From Myxococcales bacterium (lineage in GTDB: Bacteria; Myxococcota_A; Polyangia; Haliangiales; Haliangiaceae), in NCBI GenBank assembly GCA_028287135.1, contig JAQBQE010000067.1, positions 1 through 64,000 on the forward strand: 64,000 nucleotides of DNA, read 5' to 3'. Both the position numbers and the translations under genes were made by a program. Below, one piece after another: positions 41,626-51,739 of the stretch. The notes beneath the pieces are model-generated. The model had not been told where the DNA came from and searched no databases. It worked only from the letters and a program-made list of their open reading frames with translations. The stretch's first letter is position 1. The number at the start of each line of letters is the position of its first letter.

Positions 41626-44117
41626 GGAGTTCCCTGGGTCGGCGCGGTGGTAGTCGGCGCGGGCGCAGTGGTGCTGTCGCCCGTGCTCGGGTGGATCTTC
41701 GCGAAGTAGCGCTTCACGTAGTACTTGTAGCTAGCGGGTAGCTTCTCGGTGCGCATCACCTCTTCGACGATGCGCTGATAATCCGCATAGACTTTCTTGT
41801 AGCCGACGCCGGCAAAGCCCTTCTGCGCGGCAGCGAGGATCGTCTCGCGGCGGGACGTGCCCTTGGTGCCTTGCTGGCCCTGGATGTCCTGATCCTTGGT
41901 GTTGCCGGTCTTCGCGGTCGAGTCGCCGGTGAGGTTCGAATCGGTGCCGGTGCCCCACTGATCGCCGCCGGGCTGGTTGCCCTGACCACCGGGCTGCTGG
42001 CCCTGGCCCTGGCCCTGACCGCCGGGCTGTCCCTGACCGGGCTTCCACGCCTGGCCCGAGCCCTTCTGGCCGCGAGCACGCGCCTGGAAATCCTTGTTCT
42101 TGCCCTGCTTGCCAAACGGGTCCTGCGGGCCCTTGTTGCCCTTCTGCTTCGCGCGGCGCATCGCCTCGCGCAGGTCATCCATCTGCGACGACATCTTCTT
42201 CTGCGTCGCCTGCTTGCGCTGATCCTGATCGACGCGGCCGGTCTCGCGTGCGGCGTCCTTCATGTTGCGTGACGCCTGCTTCTCGCGCTCCTGCTGCTCT
42301 TGATCCTGCTCTTCCTTGCTCTTGTTCGGATCCTGCTGCGGCTTGTCGAGATTCTCGGCGGCCTTCTCGACGTCCTTCTGCAGCCGCTTGAGCGCCTGGC
42401 GCTGTGCGGACTGCTCCTTGTCGTCGGAGTCCTTGTTGAGCTTCTGCAGCTCGTCCTTCTTCTTCGCGAGCTGGCGCTCGGCGTCGAGCTTCTCCTGCTC
42501 GTTCTTGGCCTGTTCCTTCTTCTTCTGCAGGCGCTTGATCTCGTCCTGGAGCTTCTGCTGCGCCATCTCCTGCTTCTGCTTCTGGTCCTTGTCCTGCTTC
42601 TTCATCTGCTCGGCGACCTGCTCGAGCTTCTTCTGGAGCTGCTCCTTCTCCTTCTCGGAGAGCGGCTTCTCGTTCTTCAGCTGTTCCATCTTCTGGTCGA
42701 GCTGCTTCTGGAGCTGCTGCTTCTCCTGCTCGGTCAGGTCCTTGTTCTCGAGCTGCTTCTTCAGCTCTGCCATCTCCTTCTCGAGCTCCTTGGGATCCTT
42801 GGGGTCGAGCTTGTCGGCGAGCTTCTCCATCTCGTCCTGGGCCTTCTGCAGGTCGTTCTTCTGCAGCGCCTCGCCGAGCTCCTTGGTGACCTGCTCCTTC
42901 GCGAGCTCTTTGCCCATCTCGCCCATCTGCTTGTCGACCTCGGCCTGGTTGGGCTCGGCTTCCTTCTCGAGCGCGTCCTCGGCCTTCTGGAGCGCATCGA
43001 CGAGCTGCTCCTTCGTGATCTTGCCTTGCTCGGCGTCCTTCAGGAGCTGGTCGATCTTCTTCGCGAACTCGGCGAGCTCGGGGACGTCATCGCGCTGCGC
43101 GGCCGCCTTGAGCTGCTCGAGGATCGAGTCGACGTAGGCGCGCTCGTCGGCCTCGAGGATCACCGCGTCCTTCTGGTGATAGCGAGTGTCGTTGAGATCG
43201 ACGACCGTGAAGGTCACGGGGCCGACCGCCTTCTTGCCGATGTAGACGGTGAGGATCGTGTCGCCGATCGGTGCGTCCTCGGGGATCCGGATCTTGATCT
43301 GCTTGTACGTCCAGTCGAGCACCTTGACCGGGCGCGCCTTGTCGGAGGGGCCGAGGTAGACCGAGGCATCCGCGGGCACGTAGTCGTGCTCGGACCTCTT
43401 CGGCTTGGCCTGCGTGCCGGGCGCGCCGATCAGGCTCCGCGTCCGCAGCGAAGCGATCGGTGCGGCGACCCCGGTCAGGAGGTTGTTGCCGCGCAGGTAG
43501 ACGACCTCGCCGGGCCGCGCGTGATCCGGATCCGCGCGGAACAGCGTGGGCATGCGGTCGGGCCGCGGCGGGATGATGAGGCCGGCGGCGAGCGCCGAGA
43601 CCACGAGGAAGGCGCCGGCAGCGCGGAGATCCTTGGGGGCGCGGATCGGGGCCGCGGCGATGACGTTCGCGCGCGGCACGGCGCGGACGCCGTCCTTGAT
43701 CGCCGCGATCATCAGGTCGGAGGTCTCGTCGTCGCCTTCCCCGGCGGCCGGGCTGAGCCCGTCCGCCTCCGTCCTGGGAGCAACGCCACCGAGCGCGCTC
43801 CTGAAAGCGATCGCGGTGGACAGCCGGTCGGCGAGGTTCGACGCCCGGTCGATCCGGCGCGCGATCGCCTCGTCATCGATCTTGCGCGCGGCGCTGACGG
43901 CTGCGCCCACGAGGATGATGAGCCCTGACGCGACGAGCAGCCCGATCCCGGTGCCACGCGACACGAGATCGATGCGCATCGCGAAGATCGAGACGAGGGC
44001 ACTCGCGGCCGCCAGGATGGTCGCCGTGGTTGCGCCTTCGAGCGCCCACTGGCTGCGGATCCGGAACCGCGCCCTGCCGATCAGGCGCTGGATCGCCGAC
44101 GTATCAGTAGCTTGCAA
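41622..44117 (-). CDS. DUF4175-like membrane protein with a very long charged coiled coil
   Basis: 831 residues from TTG 44117, supported by AGGAG six bases upstream. Two helices near the N-terminus (about 30-76) and a third at about 165-182 anchor it. A beta domain (about 195-310) resembles an IPT/Ig fold (GEVVYLRGNNLLTG, KIRIPEDAPIGDTILTVYIG). Residues about 330-640 are Lys/Glu/Gln heptads with repeated E-K-x-L/Q-x-K patterns, a long coiled coil. A Gly/Gln-rich segment and a conserved-looking end (ETILAAAQKGFAGVGYKKVY) follow. It is the first gene of the MoxR operon. No enzymatic motif is seen; a periplasmic spacer or scaffold role is inferred. Confidence 0.85.
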
Positions 44118-44301
44118 GGGGGGCTCCTACGTGACGGGCCACGGGGGCCGCATCTGCCTTCCAACGATTGAGGATAGCACCAACATTCCACGCGCCAGCC
44201 CGACTTCGGGTCTATGTGGCTGCGACGGATGAGACACCGCCTCGACGGAACCGTTGCCCTCGATTGCACCTACACGTCGGTGCGCGCCGACGACGCTTCA
44301 T

Positions 44302-44502
44302 GAGCCCGAGCCCGAGCCCGAGCCCGACCCCGACCCTCCGAGCTCACCACGGCGGGAGCTGGGCGTTCGACGCGCCGATGCTGGGCAAGGCAGTTACCTC
44401 TCTCGAGCCCTCGCTGGATCGGTAGGTCCACGCACCTCCGCAACAGGCGACGACGGTGCCGGCGCGCCGGTCGCAATCGGGCTCGGGCTCGGGCTCGGGC
44501 TC
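44302..44502. repeat. Inverted pair of perfect hexanucleotide arrays, (GAGCCC)4 and (GGGCTC)4
   Basis: The gene-free stretch 44118-44505 is 388 bp. It contains (GAGCCC)4 at 44302-44325, continued by GACCCC and GACCCT, and (GGGCTC)4 at 44479-44502. The 24-bp arms are perfectly complementary and separated by 153 bp, so RNA or single-stranded DNA could form a long hairpin. The right array ends 3 bp from the lipase stop codon. The rest of the region is the leader of the MoxR operon. A minus-strand TATCCT (44171-44176) is a weak -10 candidate there. Confidence 0.85.
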
Positions 44503-44505
44503 GGA

Positions 44506-45588
44506 TCAGAGCCCGCGGGCGGCGAGCTCGAAGGCGACGTTGCGGTAGAAGCGCAGGTGATCCCAGCCGGTCGCGGGATCGAACGTGTCTTGCACCTGAC
44601 CGACCTGGTCCATGTGGTCCGCGGGGATGCAGCCGCGGAACACGCCGTGCTTCGCTCCCGCGACGGTCGCGACGCCATCGTTGGCGAGCGCGCCACCGTG
44701 ACCGACGACCTTCCACACGAGCGACGGCAACAGCAGACCGAGCTTGTCCATCGTGCCTGCATGCATCGTGAGCTTTCCGTCACACGCTGCGAGATCGACC
44801 GAGCTCGCGACTCCCGTCGGTGAGCTGACACCTGCCCATGACTGATAGTAGACGCGCGCGTCGTCGCGGTTTGCGGCATTGAACGCAGGTGCGTTGCGCT
44901 CCGCGAGCCCGGTCATCGCAGCGCGAACGTTGACGCTGGTGACATCGATGCCGAGCGTTTTCAGCGCACGGTTGAACGTCTGATCGATCCCGCCCGGCAG
45001 TAGCCCGAGCGCCTTGTCGGCGATCGCGGTGCCCTGGTGCGGTGACGAGATCGTCGTCAGCGACGCGACGCGGTCGCCGTGGCCAAGCGTCGCGATCAGA
45101 TAGCGTGCATCGAGCCCGCCCTGCGAGTGCGCGATGATGTTGACCTTGCCGTGCGCGGCAATCGCGCCGGTGATCTGCGTTGCGAGGACGCGCGCGCGAT
45201 TCGCGGGGGCATCGAACGGTGGGAGGTCCGCCTCGATCACGACGTGACCGTCGGCCCGCAGCGCATCCGCGAGCTGATAGAAGCTCCACAGCGGCGACGT
45301 GCGCGAGCCCATGAACCCGTGCACGAGGACGATCGGGTAGCGCGCTTCGTTGCCCTGCGGCTCGGCGCCGAGCGGCGCGTTCTGGCAGTCGCGGTCGGGC
45401 TTGAGACAGAACTGATCGCAGTCACCGTCCTCGTACCAGTCCCAGCGTGCGCACCAGTCGATGCTGGTGTCCGCCTTGCCGTCCGCCAGCGAGGTCGCGA
45501 GCTCGTCCTTGTCGGGCGCCTCGCACTCGGGATCGGCGGGCGTTGCGCAGGCCGTCACTGCGACGAGAGCAGTCAGGAGTCGGCGCAT
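44506..45588 (-). CDS. Exported triacylglycerol lipase (alpha/beta hydrolase) lipoprotein
   Basis: 360 residues. The lipoprotein-type signal ends in VTAC (Cys14). GKAD follows at 37-40, then a Trp/Cys-rich stretch (DWCARWDWYEDGDCDQFC). The hydrolase domain begins YPIVLVHGFMGS (oxyanion H-G-F). The nucleophile elbow is IIAHSQGGLDARYL (A-H-S-Q-G). SLTTISSPHQGTAIAD is typical of Pseudomonas/Burkholderia-type lipases. GCIPADHMDQVGQ probably supplies the catalytic His near the C-terminus. It likely hydrolyses lipid esters at the cell surface or outside, in keeping with a predatory or saprophytic lifestyle. Confidence 0.9.
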   Translation of the reverse strand: MRRLLTALVAVTACATPADPECEAPDKDELATSLADGKADTSIDWCARWDWYEDGDCDQFCLKPDRDCQNAPLGAEPQGNEARYPIVLVHGFMGSRTSPLWSFYQLADALRADGHVVIEADLPPFDAPANRARVLATQITGAIAAHGKVNIIAHSQGGLDARYLIATLGHGDRVASLTTISSPHQGTAIADKALGLLPGGIDQTFNRALKTLGIDVTSVNVRAAMTGLAERNAPAFNAANRDDARVYYQSWAGVSSPTGVASSVDLAACDGKLTMHAGTMDKLGLLLPSLVWKVVGHGGALANDGVATVAGAKHGVFRGCIPADHMDQVGQVQDTFDPATGWDHLRFYRNVAFELAARGL

Positions 45589-45619
45589 CCACCAGGACCG
45601 AGCACCCCGCGTGCCACGG

Positions 45620-45685
45620 CCGAAACGGGGTCTGACCCCGTTTTCTGCGCGTTCTGTGCAGAAATGGGGTCTGACCCCGTTTCGG
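45620..45685. repeat. 66-bp double palindrome built on GGGGTCTGACCCC
   Basis: Two copies of GGGGTCTGACCCC (45627-45639 and 45666-45678) lie in a larger inverted repeat. Its outer arms CCGAAACGGGGTC (45620-45632) and GACCCCGTTTCGG (45673-45685) match perfectly, and the imperfect arms extend to about 29 bp. It occupies the gap between the glycosyltransferase stop and the lipase start, both on the minus strand. The sequence resembles a palindrome dispersed in many bacterial genomes (from memory). It could act as a terminator or attenuator. Confidence 0.85.
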
Positions 45686-45704
45686 CGGCAGCTCGAGTAG
45701 CCGG

Positions 45705-48344
<2,640 letters not shown>

Positions 48345-48352
48345 CGCCGGTG

Positions 48353-48358
48353 AACCTA
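48353..48358 (-). promoter_or_regulatory. Putative -10 box (TAGGTT) for the glycosyltransferase gene
   Basis: On the minus strand TAGGTT is followed by 8 nt and ATG 48344. It lies in the 47-bp divergent gap shared with the aminotransferase gene. Confidence 0.45.
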
Positions 48359-48377
48359 TCACGGCAGGAAGGACGTG

Positions 48378-48383
48378 TAAGAT
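48378..48383 (+). promoter_or_regulatory. Putative -10 box (TAAGAT) for the aminotransferase gene
   Basis: TAAGAT ends 8 nt before GTG 48392. It supports this start over GTG 48350, which would place the box inside the gene. Confidence 0.5.
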
Positions 48384-48391
48384 ACTCGCCG

Positions 48392-49552
48392 GTGTCGCGA
48401 TTTCCCGATGTATCGACGGCCGGTGCCGCCGTTCCGGCTTCGATCTTCGCCCGGCTCCGGGAGCACCTCGCGACGTTCCCCGGGGACGTGATCCCGCTTC
48501 AGATCGGCGACACCCACCTCGCACCGCCCGCACGGCTCGACGAGGTGGTCTGGGCGGAGCTCGCGGCGGGAGACCTCTATGCCTACGGCGCGGCGGGGGG
48601 ATGGGGCCCCCTCGTCGACGCGATCGCCGCCAAGGCGTGGACCCAGAACAAGGTCGGCGTCACCGCATCGGGGATCCAGGTCACCGTCGGAGCGACGCAC
48701 GCACTGTCGTGCGCGGTCCAGGCGCTGTGCGATCCAGGCGACGAGCTGGTCCTGCTGACGCCGCACTGGCCGCTGATCCGCGGTATCGCGCTCGGGTTCG
48801 GCGTCACGCCCGTCGAGGTGCCGGTCTCGATGCAGATGTCCGCCGCCGAGCTCGTCGCGTTGATCGAGCCGGCGATCACGTCGAAGACCGCGGCGATCTA
48901 CTTCGCGTCCCCGAACAATCCCGACGGTTCGATGCTCTCGGTGCCGCAGCTCGCGGCGATCGCGCAGCTCGCGGCGCGTCACAACCTGTGGATCCTCGCC
49001 GACGAGGTCTACGAGGACTATGGCTATGACGCGACCCACACCTCGATCGCGTCGCTGCCCGGCGCCGCCGAGTGCACGGTGACCGTGTTCTCGTTCGCGA
49101 AGAGTTACGCGCAAGCGGGGCTCCGGGTCGGCTACGCGCTCGGACCCGATGGCGTGATCGCGACGATGCGGAAGCTCGTCAATCACAGCGTCTACAACGT
49201 GCCCGTCGCGATGCAGCGTGCGGCGCTCGGCGCGCTGCGGTCGGGCGGCCCGTTCCTCGTCCGCGCGCGAGAGAGCTATCTCGTGGCTCGCGATCGTGCG
49301 CGGTCCCGGCTCGTGGCACCGGCGGAGACGCCGGCGGGCGCTGCGTACCTGTGGGTCGACTTTCGCCGGTGGACAGGAGACGACTGCATGCCGATCCTCG
49401 AGAAGTGCGCAGCGGCGGGCGTCCTGCTCGCACCGGGTAGTGCGTTCGGAGCGATGTGCGGTGGCTTTGCACGGCTGTGCTTCACCGGGGTCACCGCGGA
49501 TCGCCTCGACCTCGGTGTCGACCGGATCAATGCCGTGCTGGGGATGCTGTGA
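48392..49552 (+). CDS. Class I/II PLP-dependent aminotransferase
   Basis: 386 residues from GTG 48392. The fold type I core is clear: VTVGATHALSCAVQALCDPG, SPNNPDGSMLS (Asn-Pro binding the cofactor region), LWILADEVYEDYGY (Asp-x-x-Tyr), FSFAKSYAQAGLRVGYA (the Schiff-base Lys) and FARLCFTG with the substrate-carboxylate Arg. It belongs with aspartate/aromatic-type aminotransferases; the exact amino acid cannot be told. Its stop overlaps the GTG of the glycerate kinase gene. The pair could route serine or a related hydroxy acid, which is inference. Confidence 0.92.
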   Translation: MSRFPDVSTAGAAVPASIFARLREHLATFPGDVIPLQIGDTHLAPPARLDEVVWAELAAGDLYAYGAAGGWGPLVDAIAAKAWTQNKVGVTASGIQVTVGATHALSCAVQALCDPGDELVLLTPHWPLIRGIALGFGVTPVEVPVSMQMSAAELVALIEPAITSKTAAIYFASPNNPDGSMLSVPQLAAIAQLAARHNLWILADEVYEDYGYDATHTSIASLPGAAECTVTVFSFAKSYAQAGLRVGYALGPDGVIATMRKLVNHSVYNVPVAMQRAALGALRSGGPFLVRARESYLVARDRARSRLVAPAETPAGAAYLWVDFRRWTGDDCMPILEKCAAAGVLLAPGSAFGAMCGGFARLCFTGVTADRLDLGVDRINAVLGML

Positions 49553-50829
49553 TCGATCGCGCGCTTGCCCTCGAGGTGTTCGCCGAGGCGGTCGCTGCCT
49601 GCGATCCGGCGGCGCGCGTTCGCGAGGCGCTGGCGGAGCCGCAGATCGCGGAGCGGATCGCGGGCGCCAAGCGGTTCGGTGTGGCGATCGGCAAGGCCGC
49701 GATCTCCATGGCGAGCGGGGCAGGGCGTGTCGAGCAGGGCATCGCGATCGTGCCGGGTGCCGCCGACGAGGGACCGACGGTCGATCAGGCGTTACCGCCG
49801 GGCTGGCAGCGCTTGCTCGGTCCCCATCCCGAGATCGACGCGCGCAGTCGCGCGGCCCTCGAGGTCGCCTGGATGATCGTCGACGGAGCGCAGCGCGGCG
49901 ATGTCGTGATCGCACTGGTCTCCGGCGGTGCCTCCGCGCTCGTCGAGGCCACCCGGGGTACGGTCACGTTCGAGGAGCTCCGCACCGTGACGCGGGCGCT
50001 GGTCGCGGCAGGCGCGCCGATCGCGGAGCTCAACACGGTGCGGGCCGCGCTCTCGCAGGCAAAGGCCGGCGGCGTCATCCAGAATTCTCCGGCCACCGTG
50101 ATCACGCTCGCGATCAGCGACGTGATCGGTGACGACATCCAGGTCATCGGCTCGGGGCCCACCGTCGGTCCGTGGCTCGACACGCCGAACGAGGTGGTCG
50201 ACGTCGGGATGGCGAACCTGGCGCGCCGCAGTCAGGCGGCGGAGATCCTCGGACGCTACGGTCTCTCGGTCCCGCGCTCGGTGTCCGCGGTCCTCGCCGG
50301 CCCGCCCGAGGATCTGAAGATCGCACGCGACGATCTCGCTCGCGTCGTGGCGCCGATGCAGGCGTTCTCGCGGGCTGCGGCCGCGGCGCTGGCCGAGCGC
50401 GGAGTCGATGCCCACCGGATCATCGCGCCGCTCTCGGGCGACGTCGGGATCGCCGCGGTCCGGCTCGCGGCGCACACCGATGCGATCGTCGCGTGGGGCG
50501 AGCCCACGCTGCGCCTGCCGCCGGATCACGGCGAAGGTGGACGCGCCCAGCAGCTCGCGCTCGAGCTCGCGCGGCTGCTCGCGGGCAGCGAACGGTCCGC
50601 GCTCGTGGTCGGCAGCGACGGGATCGACGGGCCGGCACCGATGGACCGGCCCGCGCCGGCCGGCGCGTTCATCGACGGCAGGACCTGGGACGCGATCGCC
50701 CGGGCGGGGATCGATCCCAACGCGGCGCTCGCGCACTGCAACGCGGGCCCGGCGCTCGCGGCGGTCGGCGCGCTGGTGATCACCGGGGCCACGGGGATCA
50801 ACCACGCGGACCTCGTGATCCTCGGCTGA
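49549..50829 (+). CDS. Glycerate 2-kinase (GckA/TtuD, MOFRL family)
   Basis: 426 residues from GTG 49549, overlapping the aminotransferase stop by 4 bp. The N-terminal DUF4147-type domain has RFGVAIGKAAISMASGAG, VIALVSGGASALVEAT and LNTVRAALSQAKAGGVIQ. The C-terminal MOFRL domain ends ALVVGSDGIDGPAPMDRPAP, GAFIDGRTW and GALVITGATGINHADLVIL. These match the 2-phosphoglycerate-forming glycerate kinases. Translation appears coupled to the aminotransferase. Product: 2-phosphoglycerate from glycerate and ATP. Confidence 0.93.
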   Translation: MIDRALALEVFAEAVAACDPAARVREALAEPQIAERIAGAKRFGVAIGKAAISMASGAGRVEQGIAIVPGAADEGPTVDQALPPGWQRLLGPHPEIDARSRAALEVAWMIVDGAQRGDVVIALVSGGASALVEATRGTVTFEELRTVTRALVAAGAPIAELNTVRAALSQAKAGGVIQNSPATVITLAISDVIGDDIQVIGSGPTVGPWLDTPNEVVDVGMANLARRSQAAEILGRYGLSVPRSVSAVLAGPPEDLKIARDDLARVVAPMQAFSRAAAAALAERGVDAHRIIAPLSGDVGIAAVRLAAHTDAIVAWGEPTLRLPPDHGEGGRAQQLALELARLLAGSERSALVVGSDGIDGPAPMDRPAPAGAFIDGRTWDAIARAGIDPNAALAHCNAGPALAAVGALVITGATGINHADLVILG

Positions 50830-50832
50830 TGC

Positions 50833-50838
50833 TATAGA
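50833..50838 (+). promoter_or_regulatory. Putative -10 box (TATAGA) for prmC
   Basis: TATAGA is followed by 5 nt (GCCCC) and GTG 50844, directly after the glycerate kinase stop. It is a near variant of the leaderless-type arrangement seen at other starts. Confidence 0.4.
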
Positions 50839-50843
50839 GCCCC

Positions 50844-51698
50844 GTGGGTACCTGGACCACGCTCGCCGTCCTCGACTGGACGACCCAGCGCTTCACCGAA
50901 GCGGGGATCAGCTCGGCGCGCCTCGAGGCGCAGCTCCTGCTCGCGCACGTTCTTCAGTGCTCGCGGATGCAGCTCTATACCGGCTTCGATAAGCCCCTGG
51001 CCGAGGCCGAGCTCGCTGGCTATCGAGCGCTGATCAAGCGCCGGCTGGCGGGCGAGCCCGTCGCGTACCTGCTCGGCGAGCACGAGTTCTGGGGGCTGCC
51101 GCTCCACGTCGACCCGAATGTCCTCGTGCCTCGTCCCGACACCGAGACGGTCGTCGAGGTCGCGCGGTCACTCCGTACCGATCGCAGCGCGCCGTGCACG
51201 ATCCTCGATCTGTGCACCGGGACCGGAGCGATCGCCCTCGCGCTCGCCAAGGAGCTGCCCGCCGCGCGCGTGATCGCGACCGAGCTGTCGCCTGCGGCCG
51301 CGGCGATCGCGACGAAGAATGCGGAGCGCAACGCGCTCACCGATCGCGTCGAGATCCGCGTCGGCGATCTGTTCGCCCCGGTCGCCGGCGAGCAGTTCGA
51401 TCTGATCGTGTCGAACCCGCCGTACATCGCGACCGCGGTGATCGCGACGCTGTCGGCCGAGGTCCTGCGCGAGCCCCGACTCGCCCTCGACGGCGGTCCC
51501 GACGGGCTCGTGTTCTACGACCGGATCTGCGCGCAGGCCCCCGCTGCGATGGGCCCGGGGGCGGCCCTCGTGCTCGAGCATGGCTACGACCAGGCCGAGG
51601 CCGTCGCCGCGCGGCTCGCCGCAACGGGCTTCATCGACATCACCCTCGTCCACGATCTCGGCAAGAACCCGCGTGTGACCTGGGCACGTCGCCCGTAG
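50844..51698 (+). CDS. prmC: Release factor glutamine methyltransferase PrmC (HemK)
   Basis: 284 residues from GTG 50844. The N-terminal helical domain contains SARLEAQLLLAHVLQCSRMQ and GEPVAYLLGEHEFWGLPLHV, both standard PrmC. PNVLVPRPDTETVVE follows. The SAM-binding motif is ILDLCTGTGAIALALAKE, and the catalytic NPPY is in DLIVSNPPYIA. It methylates the Gln of the GGQ motif in RF1 and RF2. The length and all motifs are normal. It is followed after 41 bp by the Omp85-like gene. Confidence 0.96.
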   Translation: MGTWTTLAVLDWTTQRFTEAGISSARLEAQLLLAHVLQCSRMQLYTGFDKPLAEAELAGYRALIKRRLAGEPVAYLLGEHEFWGLPLHVDPNVLVPRPDTETVVEVARSLRTDRSAPCTILDLCTGTGAIALALAKELPAARVIATELSPAAAAIATKNAERNALTDRVEIRVGDLFAPVAGEQFDLIVSNPPYIATAVIATLSAEVLREPRLALDGGPDGLVFYDRICAQAPAAMGPGAALVLEHGYDQAEAVAARLAATGFIDITLVHDLGKNPRVTWARRP

Positions 51699-51727
51699 CG
51701 CCGGCACCCACTACGACCGCGCACGTG

Positions 51728-51733
51728 TACGAT
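51728..51733 (+). promoter_or_regulatory. Putative -10 box (TACGAT) for the Omp85-like gene
   Basis: TACGAT ends 6 nt before GTG 51740. The alternative GTG at 51725 would overlap the box. Confidence 0.4.
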
Positions 51734-51739
51734 GACACC

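Noticed and set aside
42300..43137. A leucine-rich plus-strand frame that looks like a multi-pass membrane protein
   Set aside because: It is the antisense of Lys/Glu/Gln codons of the coiled-coil gene (AAG/GAG/CAG give CTT/CTC/CTG), so the hydrophobicity is an artefact.
44302..44502. The hexanucleotide arrays as a CRISPR array or origin
   Set aside because: Units are contiguous hexamers with no spacers, and no cas or dnaA-box-like sequence is near.
51194..51739. N-terminal extension of the Omp85-like protein into prmC
   Set aside because: The upstream part is Arg/Gly-rich, antisense-like and lacks similarity; a proper signal peptide begins at 51740.
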